47,670 nucleotides of DNA, from the NCBI GenBank assembly GCA_017520935.1, contig JAFXEF010000037.1, positions 1 through 47,670 of the forward strand, in the 5' to 3' direction. Within the stretch, counting starts at the first letter, position 1. Each line of letters begins with the position of its first letter. The translations under genes and the position numbers were made by a program. The notes beneath the pieces were generated by a model. That model did not search any database and was not told the DNA's origin. It saw only the letters and a program-made list of their open reading frames with translations. Source of the DNA: Bacteroidaceae bacterium (GTDB lineage: Bacteria; Bacteroidota; Bacteroidia; Bacteroidales; Bacteroidaceae). Positions 6,772-15,825 of this stretch are shown here, piece after piece.

Positions 6772-8073
6772 TTATACTAATGTTCTTTTGTCTATCACAT
6801 GTTTGCCCTTTCCTTGACTACGCTCGATGCTGCCTGGTTCCATGAGCTTGACGTCGGCACTGATGGAGAGTACGCTCTTGAGTTTGTCGGAGAGAGCCTT
6901 CTTCATGTTTAGCATGCGGCCAATGTCGTCGCCGAAGAAGTCGCGGCGCACCTCTACCTGCACTTGCAGGGTATCGAGGTTGTTCACGCGGTCGACAACA
7001 AGCATGTATTGGGGCTCGAACTCGGGCATCTCGAGTATGACGCTCTCTACCTGTGAGGGGAATACGTTGATGCCTCGGATGATGAGCATGTCGTCGCTGC
7101 GTCCGATGATGCGTCCCATGCGTACAGAGGTGCGTCCGCAGGCACACTGTCCATCGTACAGGGTGCAGAGATCCTTGGTGCGGTAACGAAGCAGGGGCAT
7201 GCCCTCTTTGGTGAGGGTGGTGAATACCAGTTCACCTTGCTGGCCGTGGGGGAGCTGCACGAGGGTCTCGGGATGGATAATCTCGGGGTAGAAATGGTCT
7301 TCGCTGATGTGTGAGCCATCCTGTACCTCACACTCGTAGGAGACTCCGGGTCCCATGATTTCGCTGAGTCCGTAGAGGTTGAAACCCTTCAGGCCGAGGC
7401 GCTCCTCAATCTCCTTGCGCATGTTCTCTGTCCATGGCTCGGCCCCGAAGGCACCTACTCGTAGGCTGATGTCGTCCTTGGTTAGTCCCATCTTTTCGAG
7501 GGTTTCGGCCAGATAGAGTGCGTAGGAGGGTGTACAGGCAATGCCTGTGATCTGAAGGTCGCGGATGAGGCGGATATGCTTCTCGGTATTACCTGTTGAG
7601 GTGGGGATGACGGTGGCTCCGAGGTTCTCTACGCCATAGTGTGCTCCCAGTCCGCCGGTGAAGAGTCCGTAGCCGTAGCTCACGGAGAAGGTGTCGTCGC
7701 GTGTGATGCCGTAGGCTGTCAGGGCACGTGTCATTACTTCGGACCATACGGCAAGATCCTTGCGGGTGTAGCCCACGATGGTGGGGTTGCCGGTGGTTCC
7801 CGATGAAGCATGCACGCGCACAATCTCAGAGGGTGGGGCGGCCTGCAAGCCGTAGGGATAGTTGTCGCGAAGATCCTGCTTGGTGGTGAAGGGCAACTTC
7901 ACGATGTCGTCGATGCTGTGTATGTCCTCGGGAGATAGGTTCATCGCCTGCATCTTGTTGCGATAGAAGGGGACATTGTGGTACACGTAGGTGACCAATT
8001 TCTGTAGCCGCTTGCTCTGCAGCGCGTGCATCTCGTCGCGGCTCATACACTCTTTGTAAGGATTCCAAATCAT
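6772..8073 (-). CDS. paaK: Phenylacetate-CoA ligase family (aryl-acid CoA ligase)
   Basis: The 433-residue adenylate-forming enzyme interconverts an aryl acetate, CoA and ATP with the aryl acetyl-CoA. The P-loop SSGTTGNPT is near residues 90-98; YGLSEIMGPG (about 235) and the hinge-region YRTKDLC (about 298) match the PaaK family, as does the length. With IorAB next door, it may run toward acid plus ATP during fermentation of aromatic amino acids, or the reverse way to salvage aryl acids for amino-acid synthesis. The start at 8073 lies 20 bases after the aminotransferase stop, consistent with co-transcription. Substrate range among phenyl-, hydroxyphenyl- and indole-acetate cannot be decided from sequence. 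Confidence 0.92.
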   Translation of the reverse strand: MIWNPYKECMSRDEMHALQSKRLQKLVTYVYHNVPFYRNKMQAMNLSPEDIHSIDDIVKLPFTTKQDLRDNYPYGLQAAPPSEIVRVHASSGTTGNPTIVGYTRKDLAVWSEVMTRALTAYGITRDDTFSVSYGYGLFTGGLGAHYGVENLGATVIPTSTGNTEKHIRLIRDLQITGIACTPSYALYLAETLEKMGLTKDDISLRVGAFGAEPWTENMRKEIEERLGLKGFNLYGLSEIMGPGVSYECEVQDGSHISEDHFYPEIIHPETLVQLPHGQQGELVFTTLTKEGMPLLRYRTKDLCTLYDGQCACGRTSVRMGRIIGRSDDMLIIRGINVFPSQVESVILEMPEFEPQYMLVVDRVNNLDTLQVQVEVRRDFFGDDIGRMLNMKKALSDKLKSVLSISADVKLMEPGSIERSQGKGKHVIDKRTLV

Positions 8074-8093
8074 GGAGAATATCGTTTTTATCG

Positions 8094-9410
8094 TTATTGT
8101 AGTATGGGATGGTCTTCATGGAAGGCTCTCATGCGCTCTTCCATAATGGGGTATAGGTCGTCTCTCATGCGTGAGGTGCAGGCTCGCACTCCCTGCTGCT
8201 CGCTGCCAGTGGTGGAGAGCGATATGCTGCTGACTCCGTAATATAGGAGCTCTCTCAGCAGTTCGCCGCTACTCATATTGCCATATCCAATGGTGAAGAA
8301 GAAGCCGTCGCCCACGGCTTGGGTCACGTCGTAGTCGTAGACGATATGGAAGCCATTGCCGGTGAAGATCTTTTTCATCTTCTCTGCCCGCAGGGCATAT
8401 TCTCGGGTGTCTTCCACGAAGTTGATGGTGCCCTCGGTGGAGAGTCGCAGCATCTCGGCGTAGGCGTATTGGGTGGAGGCGGTGCATCCTGAGGTTATCA
8501 TATATAGGATAGATGCGATGAGTGTCTGTCCGAACACGCCGGCATCGTGGTAGCGTTCGGCAAGAGCGGGGAAGTGGCGGTCGAACAGTTTGTCGCTGAT
8601 GCATGTCAGGGCCATTCGTTGTCCGGCATAGCTGAAGATCTTTGAGGCCGACAGCATCAGGATGTAGTTGTCGGTGTATCGGGCTACGGTGGGGGAAAAG
8701 GGTGGCTCGAAGGGATGACCCATATCGTGGCGGAAGTCCATGCAGAAGTAGGCGAGGTCTTCCATGACGATGACATCGTGCTTTGTGGCCAGTTTGCCTA
8801 TCGTAGCTAGCTCTTCCTCTTCGAGGCAGATCCAGGCGGGGTTGTTCGGGTTGGAGTAGATGATGGCTGCTATGTCTCCCTGCTGCAGCATGCTCTCCAG
8901 CTTCGATTCCAGGGCAGCACCACGGTGGAGGTATATGTCAAATTCCACCCATTCGGCTCCGATGACTCTGAGCTGTGACTTCTGAATGGGGAAGCCGGGG
9001 TCGATGAACAGCACCTTGTTCTTGCCTGGTGTGCGTTGGGTGCAGGCGATGAACGAGCCGAACGAGCCGGCTACGCTACCAACGGTAGGTACGCATGAGC
9101 GCTCTGATATGTCGATGTTTAGGAATGCCTTGACAAAGCGTGAGGCTTCGCGCTTAAGTTCCGGTATACCGGCTGCTGCGGGGTATTGTGAGCCTACGCC
9201 ACGGTCGAGCGCTGCCTTCTCTGCCTCCACGCCGTAGCGGTTGACCGGGAGTCCTGGAGAACCTTGATCCATACGGATAAAGGGGATGCCAGTCTCCCTT
9301 TCCAAATATTGAGCAATGAGCAGTATCTCTCCGATAGTAGCTGCCGATAGATTGGCGATGTGGCATGCTTGGGCAGCCTGCTCTACTAATGCTTCGTTAA
9401 AAATCTTCAT
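8094..9410 (-). CDS. PLP-dependent aminotransferase, class I/II (fold type I)
   Basis: This 438-residue enzyme shows the fold-type-I pattern: YSNPNNPAW near residues 182-190, the Asp-containing VMEDLAYF near 217, and the PLP lysine in SASKIFSYAGQRM around residue 256. Its position between iorB and paaK suggests that it supplies aryl pyruvates from aromatic amino acids, or takes them up in the reverse direction. The family also contains valine-pyruvate and aspartate-type enzymes, so substrate specificity is inferred from the operon only. Spacing is 59 bases from iorB and 20 bases to paaK. No truncation or missing catalytic residue is seen. Confidence 0.88.
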   Translation of the reverse strand: MKIFNEALVEQAAQACHIANLSAATIGEILLIAQYLERETGIPFIRMDQGSPGLPVNRYGVEAEKAALDRGVGSQYPAAAGIPELKREASRFVKAFLNIDISERSCVPTVGSVAGSFGSFIACTQRTPGKNKVLFIDPGFPIQKSQLRVIGAEWVEFDIYLHRGAALESKLESMLQQGDIAAIIYSNPNNPAWICLEEEELATIGKLATKHDVIVMEDLAYFCMDFRHDMGHPFEPPFSPTVARYTDNYILMLSASKIFSYAGQRMALTCISDKLFDRHFPALAERYHDAGVFGQTLIASILYMITSGCTASTQYAYAEMLRLSTEGTINFVEDTREYALRAEKMKKIFTGNGFHIVYDYDVTQAVGDGFFFTIGYGNMSSGELLRELLYYGVSSISLSTTGSEQQGVRACTSRMRDDLYPIMEERMRAFHEDHPILQ

Positions 9411-9469
9411 TGTTTTTCTTGTTGTTTGTGGTTGACTAAGATAGTCTATGGTATTCTGAGTCTGTTGTA

Positions 9470-10042
9470 CTACACGGCTGTCAATCCCAAGTCGAATGCC
9501 TTTTGGTTGGCCTTGACTACCTCCTCGCCTTTTCGTGCAAACACACGGGCTATGCTCTCGCGCAATTGCTCGGGGCTGAGTATTTCGATGAACTTGGCTG
9601 CCATACCCAGTAGGATTACGTTGGCACTCTTGGGCAGACTGTTGGCCTTGGCTATGTCGTTGATGGGGAGGCTCACAGTGTGGGGGAGTGCCTCAAGTTC
9701 GGTGGCAATGTCCTGTTCCTCTGGGTAGTTAGGGATGTTTTTGAAGGGGTGTGAAGAGGTTACCACACTTCCTTTGTCGTGTAGATACTGTACGTAGCGC
9801 AGTGCTTCCATTGGCTCCATGGAGATGATAAGGTCGGCTGTCCCCTGCTTGATCAGGTCGGAATGGATGGTGTCGGTCGATAGGCGTAAGTTGGACTGTA
9901 CATCACCACCTCTTTGGCTCATGCCATGCACCTCGGCCTGCTTCAGGCTCAGTCCTGCCGCGGCTGCAGCATCGCCAATGATTGTGGCTATGGTAAGGAT
10001 GCCTTGTCCGCCCACGCCAGCTAATATGATATCTTTCTTCAT
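9470..10042 (-). CDS. iorB: Indolepyruvate oxidoreductase, beta subunit
   Basis: At 190 residues this is a normal-sized gamma-type domain of 2-oxoacid:ferredoxin oxidoreductases. It starts MKKDIILAGVGGQGILT, with the diagnostic GVGGQG loop, and contains the EVHGMSQRGG motif near residues 37-46. With IorA it oxidatively decarboxylates aryl pyruvates to aryl acetyl-CoA and reduces ferredoxin in the cytoplasm. It follows iorA with a single-base gap, so translation is probably coupled. No anomaly is seen. Confidence 0.95.
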   Translation of the reverse strand: MKKDIILAGVGGQGILTIATIIGDAAAAAGLSLKQAEVHGMSQRGGDVQSNLRLSTDTIHSDLIKQGTADLIISMEPMEALRYVQYLHDKGSVVTSSHPFKNIPNYPEEQDIATELEALPHTVSLPINDIAKANSLPKSANVILLGMAAKFIEILSPEQLRESIARVFARKGEEVVKANQKAFDLGLTAV

Positions 10043-10043
10043 G

Positions 10044-11630
10044 TTATTTCTTGTTTCTGAGTTTGCGTTTGAGGGTCTGCATACATTCGCGACGTGGAAT
10101 GATGACTGAGACTCCTTTATACTCTATCTCTTGGCGCAGGATATTCGTAATTTCCTCCATATTCTTGGGTAGGGGCACCACCACATGTAGATGCTCGGGC
10201 TCTACGCCTAAGCCAAGGCATATAGCTTCGAACTTGTTGGTTCCGGCAGAATCCTGTCCGCCCGTCATGGCGGTGGTCAGATTGTCGGAGATGATAACTG
10301 TGATGGGACTGTGGTCGTTGATGGCATCCAATAATCCTGTCATGCCCGAATGGGTAAAAGTGGAGTCGCCAATCACTGCTATGGAGGGATGGGCACCTGC
10401 GTCGGCTGCACCTTTGGCCATCGTGATGGAGGCACCCATATCTACGCAACTGTCGATGCTTCGGAACGGAGGTAGGGCACCGAGGGTATAGCAACCTATG
10501 TCACCGAAGATGCGTGCGTCCTCGTACTCTGCCGCCACCTTATTCAGTGCATCATACACATCGCGGTGTCCGCAACCTTGGCATAGGGCAGGGGGGCGTG
10601 CTACGATATGTTGGGCTGCAGCGAATGCTGTAGCCTGCTCTATGCCCAATGCTTCACCCACATTATCGGGAGTCAGTTCGCCCATTCTTGGGAGGTCGCC
10701 AGTGAGTCGACCCTTGATGGGATAGTTGCTTCCTAACATACCCTTTATTTGCTCCTCTACCAAGGGTTGGCCATCCTCGGCAATCAACAGCGACTTGCAT
10801 TGGCTGGCGAGTTCCTTGATCAAGGCCTCTGGTATGGGGTACTGTGATATTTTTAATACGGGGAAACCGTGCTCTTGTGGTTGATTTTCCATGATATAAT
10901 TATAGGCGATGCCGCAGGCGATGATACCGAGTTCGGATTTCTCCTCCCCGAATACAGACTTGTTGTAGGGCGACTTCTCCGAGGAGGCCAACAGCAGGGG
11001 TTGTTTCTCAATAAGTGAGGCATATTGGCGGCGGGCATTGCCGGGAAGCAGTACCCAGTGGGTGCGCTCGTTGTCGAGGTGGAGCGGATTCTGGGGCTGG
11101 ATCCGACCTACTGCAACACCGGCACGAGAGTGAGCCAGACGGGTAACGACACGCAGCAGTACCGGAAGTTTCAACTCTTCAGATAGGCAGAAAGCATAGG
11201 GCATAATGTCATAGGCCTCTTGCTGGGTTGATGGCTCCAGGATAGGAATCATGGCAAACTTGCCATAGAAGCGTGAGTCCTGCTCGTTCTGTGATGAGTG
11301 CATGGAGGGATCATCGGCAGCCAGTACCACTATGCCACCGTTAACACCTGTGATGGCAGAGTTGATAAAAGCATCGGCGGCAACATTCATGCCTACGTGT
11401 TTCATGCATACTAACGCTCGCTTTCCTGCGTACGACATGCCTAAGGCTGCTTCCAGGGCCGTCTTTTCATTCGTGCACCAACGGCTTCGTATCTCAGGCG
11501 CATGGGTTTGTATATACTCAGTGATTTCTGTCGAGGGGGTTCCCGGATAGGCATACACTCCGCTGATGCCTGCGTGTATTGCTCCGAGGGCTACAGCCTC
11601 GTCACCTAAAAGCAATTTTCTTTCTATCAT
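10044..11630 (-). CDS. iorA: Indolepyruvate oxidoreductase, alpha subunit without ferredoxin tail
   Basis: The 528-residue subunit binds thiamine diphosphate. The N-terminal pyrimidine-type domain includes GISGVYAYPGTPSTEI (about 18-33), and the C-terminal TPP domain has CQGCGHRD (about 350), FGDIGCYTLG (about 375) and GDSTFTHSGMTG (about 418). Archaeal IorA proteins are longer and end in an 8-iron ferredoxin module; here the chain ends with PRRECMQTLKRKL and has no CxxCxxCxxxC cluster. Electrons must therefore leave through another site or a separate partner. It is the first gene of the cluster iorA-iorB-aminotransferase-paaK-ACT. Confidence 0.95.
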   Translation of the reverse strand: MIERKLLLGDEAVALGAIHAGISGVYAYPGTPSTEITEYIQTHAPEIRSRWCTNEKTALEAALGMSYAGKRALVCMKHVGMNVAADAFINSAITGVNGGIVVLAADDPSMHSSQNEQDSRFYGKFAMIPILEPSTQQEAYDIMPYAFCLSEELKLPVLLRVVTRLAHSRAGVAVGRIQPQNPLHLDNERTHWVLLPGNARRQYASLIEKQPLLLASSEKSPYNKSVFGEEKSELGIIACGIAYNYIMENQPQEHGFPVLKISQYPIPEALIKELASQCKSLLIAEDGQPLVEEQIKGMLGSNYPIKGRLTGDLPRMGELTPDNVGEALGIEQATAFAAAQHIVARPPALCQGCGHRDVYDALNKVAAEYEDARIFGDIGCYTLGALPPFRSIDSCVDMGASITMAKGAADAGAHPSIAVIGDSTFTHSGMTGLLDAINDHSPITVIISDNLTTAMTGGQDSAGTNKFEAICLGLGVEPEHLHVVVPLPKNMEEITNILRQEIEYKGVSVIIPRRECMQTLKRKLRNKK

Positions 11631-11667
11631 ATATGATAATGGTTTGTCGTTTTTTTTCTTTAACGCG

Positions 11668-11675
11668 CAAAGATA
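11668..11675 (-). promoter_or_regulatory. -7 box upstream of iorA operon
   Basis: The minus strand reads TATCTTTG, an exact TAnnTTTG match, 38 bases upstream of the iorA ATG. No TTTG -33 box is present at 19-21 bases, so strength is uncertain. The remaining 250 bases up to the next promoter show no gene. Confidence 0.55.
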
Positions 11676-11938
11676 CTCCTTTTTTTTATTTCCGCTTACA
11701 CTTTACTCATATTATTCCTTTTATGTATGAATTTGTAATGATTGTTTGTTGTTCTTCTCTTGATAACTAAGTGTGATTTCTGGGGAGAATTAGTGTTTGT
11801 ATGGTAAATCGCGTAGCTTCGCGCACCTTGTGGAAATGTGTCATAGTTGTGATTTGTAGCCTTGGGGTTATATCTACAGATGGAATCAGGAATGAAACAG
11901 ACTTTTAGAGTAGTTCTTTTTCTTTTTCGGTTCGTATA

Positions 11939-11970
11939 TTTGGAGGTTAGGAGGATAATACTTACATTTG
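11939..11970 (+). promoter_or_regulatory. Bacteroidetes promoter of the YhcH/NanQ-like gene
   Basis: TTTG at 11939-11942, a 20-base spacer and TACATTTG at 11963-11970 fit the consensus. The ATG follows 52 bases after the -7 box. Confidence 0.8.
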
Positions 11971-12022
11971 CACTATTGCGAATAAATTTGGAATATATAC
12001 TATAACCTCAAAAATTAAAGCC

Positions 12023-12463
12023 ATGGTAATAGACAGTCTGAAAAACTTACGCGACTATGCTTCGCTGAATCCTTTGTTTGCAAAGGCTATGGACTACATT
12101 GAGACCACTGACCTGAAAGCACTCGAACCCGGAAAAATTGTTCTTGTAGAGAATGAATTGATTGTCAATGTCAACGAGATTGGCCCCAAGACCAAGGAGG
12201 ATGCCAAGCTGGAGACTCACAATGAATTTGTTGACATTCAGATTCCTTTGACAGGCGTTGAAGTGATGGGATATACCCTGCGTGCTGACCTTCCTGAGGC
12301 TGAGTATGATACTGTCAAGGACCTCACACTCTATGAGGGATTGGCCGATGACTATATTACTGTAAAGCCTGGTATGTTTACCCTCTTTTTCCCCTCTGAC
12401 GGCCATGCGCCCGGTATTACACCGACAGGTCTGAAGAAGATAATTGTGAAAGTGAAGAAGTAA
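12023..12463 (+). CDS. YhcH/YjgK/YiaL family protein (sugar anomerase-like)
   Basis: The 146-residue protein is a single cupin-type beta barrel of the YhcH/YjgK/YiaL family. Diagnostic segments are LETHNEFVDIQIPLTGVE (about 74-91), with the histidine and glutamate of the metal/substrate site, and LFFPSDGHAPGI near 123-134. In Escherichia coli NanQ/YhcH works on N-acetylneuraminate anomers, and other members are linked to sugar catabolism. Here no sialic-acid genes are adjacent; the next gene, 121 bases away, is a glycogen branching enzyme. The exact sugar is unknown. It has a consensus promoter. Confidence 0.88.
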   Translation: MVIDSLKNLRDYASLNPLFAKAMDYIETTDLKALEPGKIVLVENELIVNVNEIGPKTKEDAKLETHNEFVDIQIPLTGVEVMGYTLRADLPEAEYDTVKDLTLYEGLADDYITVKPGMFTLFFPSDGHAPGITPTGLKKIIVKVKK

Positions 12464-12469
12464 TGTTGG

Positions 12470-12575
12470 ATTCTGAATTCTGAAGGTTGGGTTCTGTCTG
12501 ATGCCCGAGGGTTTGGTTAACGGACTCTCATTAGCAGGTGATTATTTAGAACTCATAATTCAGAACTCATAATTA
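12470..12575. repeat. Simple intergenic repeat before the branching enzyme
   Basis: AGAACTCATAATT occurs twice in tandem (12548-12561 and 12562-12575, 14-bp units). A GATTCTGAATTCTGAAGG tract at 12469-12486 is roughly its inverse, giving an imperfect inverted arrangement. Similar AT-rich simple repeats lie just before other genes in this window. No coding potential is seen. Confidence 0.55.
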
Positions 12576-12584
12576 TGAAATATC

Positions 12585-14588
12585 ATGCTTAAACTTATCG
12601 AGAACGACCCGTGGCTGGAACCGTACGAACCTGCGATTCAAGGCCGCTACGACTATTATGTACGTCGTAGGAACGAACTCACCGACAATGGTGCCAAGAA
12701 ACTGAAGGATGTGGCTTGTGGTCACAAGTACTATGGTCTGCACAAGACAAAGACGGGATGGACATTCCGCGAGTGGGCACCCAACGCTACGGAGATATAC
12801 CTCATAGGTGATTTCAACGGGTGGCAGGAGAAGCCCGAGTATAAGCTCACCCGACTCAACGGACATGGCGACTGGGAGGTGAACCTGCCTGCCGATGCCA
12901 TCCACCACGAAGACTACTATAAGATGAAGGTGTACTGGGAAGGCGGCTCAGGAGAGCGCATTCCCGCTTACGTTCGTCGTGTAGTGCAGGACGAGAAAAC
13001 CTATCTCTTCAGTGCACAGGTATGGGAGCCCGAACCCTATGAGTTCAAGGTGAAGAAGTTCAAACCCAACACCTCACCCCTACTTATCTACGAATGCCAT
13101 GTGGGCATGTCGAGCGAGGAGGAGAAGGTTTCGACCTACAACGAGTTCCGTGAGAAAGTGTTGCCGCGTGTGATTGCTGCGGGGTACAACTGCATACAGG
13201 TTATGGCCATTCAGGAGCATCCCTACTATGGCTCGTTCGGCTACCACGTATCCAACTTCTTCGCGGCATCGTCGCGCCAGGGTACGCCTGAGGAGCTCAA
13301 GCAACTTATTGATGAGGCTCATGCCAACGGTATTGCCGTGATTATGGATATGGTGCAGTCTCACGCCGTGAAGAATGTGCTGGAGGGTCTTGGTAACTTG
13401 GCTGGTGACCCCAACCAATATTTCTACCCCGGTGATCGTCATGAGCATCCGGCTTGGGACTCGCTTTGCTTCGACTACTCCAAGAATGATGTGGTGTGCT
13501 TCCTGCTCTCTAACTGTCGCTTCTGGATGGAGGAGTATAAGTTCGACGGCTTCCGCTTCGATGGTGTCACCTCTATGCTCTATCGCAGCCACGGCTTGGG
13601 CGAGGCCTTCTGTGGCTATGGCGACTACTACAACCTGAATCAGGATGGCGATGCCATCTGCTACCTCACCCTGGCCAACTCGCTCATCCACGAGCTCAAC
13701 AAGAATGCCATCACCATTGCCGAGGAGGTATCGGGTATGCCGGGACTGGCAGCCCCCATCAAGAACGGCGGCTACGGATTCGACTACCGCATGGCGATGA
13801 ACGTGCCCGACTACTGGATCAAGCTCATCAAGGAGCAGACCGACGAGAACTGGAAGCCCACCAGCATGTTCTGGGAGGTGACCAACCGCCGTCAGGACGA
13901 GAAGACCATCTCGTATGCCGAGAGCCATGACCAGGCACTCGTGGGTGACAAGACTATCATCTTCCGCCTCGTGGATGCCGATATGTACTGGCACTTCCAG
14001 AAGGGCGACGAGAACTACATGGCTCACCGCGGTATCGCGCTGCACAAGATGATACGCCTGCTTACGGCATCGACCATCAACGGTGGCTACCTCAACTTTA
14101 TGGGCAACGAGTTTGGCCATCCCGAGTGGATCGACTTTCCACGCGAGGGCAATGGATGGAGCTACAAGTATGCCCGCCGTCAGTGGAGCCTCGTGGACAA
14201 TGACAAGCTCTGCTACGAGTATTTGGGTAAGTTTGACCAGGCCATGATAAAGCTCATAGGCAATCAGCCCAAGTACGAGAAGAGCAAGGTGGTAGAGGTC
14301 AACTGCAACGATGGTGACCAGATTATGGCATACCGTCGCGATGACCTGCTGTTTGTCTTCAACTTCAGTCCCACCAAGTCATACAGCGATTACGGCTTGC
14401 TGGTGCCTCGCGGTTCATACAAGGAGGTACTTAATACCGACACACCCGAGTTTGGTGGCAACGGACTCACCGATCCGAACCTCACGCATTTCACCAGCTT
14501 CGATCCCGTGCACAAGCGCTACCGCAAGGAGTGGCTCAGGTTGTACATACCGGCTCGCTCGGCCATTGTGCTGAAAAAACTTGATTAA
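12585..14588 (+). CDS. glgB: 1,4-alpha-glucan branching enzyme (GH13)
   Basis: This 667-residue enzyme introduces alpha-1,6 branches into glycogen. A carbohydrate-binding CBM48-like region (about 45-145) includes FREWAPNATEIYLIGDFNGW. The GH13 barrel has nucleophile D326 in GFRFDGVTSM, acid/base E380 in TIAEEVSGMPG and D449 in AESHDQALVGDK; the C-terminal all-beta domain ends IPARSAIVLKKLD. The combination and length resemble the eukaryote-like GH13 subfamily 8 enzymes found in Bacteroidales rather than the longer E. coli type. The gene is followed after three bases by a membrane-protein gene and shares its terminator. Confidence 0.95.
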   Translation: MLKLIENDPWLEPYEPAIQGRYDYYVRRRNELTDNGAKKLKDVACGHKYYGLHKTKTGWTFREWAPNATEIYLIGDFNGWQEKPEYKLTRLNGHGDWEVNLPADAIHHEDYYKMKVYWEGGSGERIPAYVRRVVQDEKTYLFSAQVWEPEPYEFKVKKFKPNTSPLLIYECHVGMSSEEEKVSTYNEFREKVLPRVIAAGYNCIQVMAIQEHPYYGSFGYHVSNFFAASSRQGTPEELKQLIDEAHANGIAVIMDMVQSHAVKNVLEGLGNLAGDPNQYFYPGDRHEHPAWDSLCFDYSKNDVVCFLLSNCRFWMEEYKFDGFRFDGVTSMLYRSHGLGEAFCGYGDYYNLNQDGDAICYLTLANSLIHELNKNAITIAEEVSGMPGLAAPIKNGGYGFDYRMAMNVPDYWIKLIKEQTDENWKPTSMFWEVTNRRQDEKTISYAESHDQALVGDKTIIFRLVDADMYWHFQKGDENYMAHRGIALHKMIRLLTASTINGGYLNFMGNEFGHPEWIDFPREGNGWSYKYARRQWSLVDNDKLCYEYLGKFDQAMIKLIGNQPKYEKSKVVEVNCNDGDQIMAYRRDDLLFVFNFSPTKSYSDYGLLVPRGSYKEVLNTDTPEFGGNGLTDPNLTHFTSFDPVHKRYRKEWLRLYIPARSAIVLKKLD

Positions 14589-14591
14589 AGA

Positions 14592-15716
14592 ATGAGCAGA
14601 AGAACCCAATATGACAAGAGCATCAGCGTGCTGTGTGCTGTGCTGTTTGCCATCTTCTCCTTCGTATATATTTATGTGTTCCAAGGAGAGTTATTGGCAT
14701 TGATGCAGGATCACCTGTCTGGTGGTGTCACTCAGAGCAATACCTTCCTGACCGCTTTCCTGCTGACCCTCCTGCTGGGAGGGTTGCAGCGGCTGATCAA
14801 CCGCTACTCCAAGTTGCATGGCTGTTGGGAGGCATTGTCGTATATCCCCTCGTGCATATTGCTCGCTTTGGTGACTGATGTCAATGACGGTACTATGCTC
14901 TATTCGGCCTCCAAATGGCTTTGGGGGATCCCTATATGTATCATATTCTATATAGGTATCGTGTGGCTCAATAGAATGATGAGCGGAGTACGCAAGTGTG
15001 ACTTCTTCGAGGTATTGTGGCCCAATTTGCTTGTATTTACCCTGCTCTTTGTGTTTACTGCCCAGGTAAGCAATCATGCTCCTGCACCTCACATGGAGCT
15101 GGCAGCGTGGCACTATATGCACGATAGCAAATATGACAAGGTGCTGGAGGTGGGTGGCAAGTCCGATGACTATAATGCCGAGCTTACTGCCTTGCGTAAC
15201 CTCGCTTTGGCCAAGACCGGACAGTTGGGTGAGCGCCTGTTCTACTATCCGCAGCCCTATGGTGCCGATGGTTTGGTATACAATAGGCACAGCAAGCAGA
15301 GCAAAGCCTATGGTGCTTCGGAATTTTACCGTCATTTGAGTGGAAACGCTCCTTATGGCGGAGAGGGTGGCCGTGCATATGCTCACCGGCTGGCAATGAA
15401 GAGTGACTCAGCTGTCTATCGCGACCTTTATCTGGCTGCCTTGCTTCTTGATAAGGATTTGGATGCCTTTGTGAAGGAGACGGTAGAACAGGCCAAGACC
15501 GGCACGCTGCATCCTGCCCACTATCAGGAGGCTTGGATGCTCTATAACGAGCTGCATCCGGATTCCCCTGTAGCGTTTACGGCCGATAGTGCGATAGTGA
15601 GTCGCTTTGTGGCCTACCGGGAGCTGCAGTCAGAGCATAAAGACAATGCCATCGTGGCCGAGAACCTGTGTCGTCGTAAGTTTGGAAAGACTTTCTGGTG
15701 CTATTATGATTATTGA
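14592..15716 (+). CDS. Polytopic membrane protein, DUF6057-like
   Basis: I do not recognise a function. The 374-residue protein has five predicted membrane helices in the first half (about 10-30, 48-66, 78-95, 108-128 and 137-158). The soluble second half is rich in Ala, Leu and Tyr and resembles helical, TPR-like surfaces (LTALRNLALAKTGQ; YLAALLLDKDLDAFVKE). The layout resembles the Bacteroidetes family DUF6057, though this copy seems short. It starts three bases after the branching-enzyme stop and ends just before a strong terminator, so the two are probably co-transcribed. Codon use looks the same as in its neighbours. Confidence 0.7.
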   Translation: MSRRTQYDKSISVLCAVLFAIFSFVYIYVFQGELLALMQDHLSGGVTQSNTFLTAFLLTLLLGGLQRLINRYSKLHGCWEALSYIPSCILLALVTDVNDGTMLYSASKWLWGIPICIIFYIGIVWLNRMMSGVRKCDFFEVLWPNLLVFTLLFVFTAQVSNHAPAPHMELAAWHYMHDSKYDKVLEVGGKSDDYNAELTALRNLALAKTGQLGERLFYYPQPYGADGLVYNRHSKQSKAYGASEFYRHLSGNAPYGGEGGRAYAHRLAMKSDSAVYRDLYLAALLLDKDLDAFVKETVEQAKTGTLHPAHYQEAWMLYNELHPDSPVAFTADSAIVSRFVAYRELQSEHKDNAIVAENLCRRKFGKTFWCYYDY

Positions 15717-15740
15717 CTCCGTTTGCCGATTCTGTCAAAG

Positions 15741-15774
15741 AAGCGGCTGCAACGAATGGTTGTAGCCGCTTTTC
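15741..15774 (+). terminator. Rho-independent terminator after the glgB operon
   Basis: The 13-base arm AAGCGGCTGCAAC (15741-15753) pairs with GTTGTAGCCGCTT (15759-15771), with one G-U pair and a 5-base loop, then TTTC. This is the clearest intrinsic terminator in the window. Confidence 0.9.
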
Positions 15775-15825
15775 TGTTCGTATTGAGGCCATCTCTACTT
15801 ATGGCCACGATGGGTTATGCTGTTT

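Noticed and set aside
13080..14120. Long minus-strand frame (346 codons) inside glgB
   Set aside because: It is antisense to an enzyme with all catalytic motifs; long antisense frames are common in G/C-rich coding sequence with biased codons.
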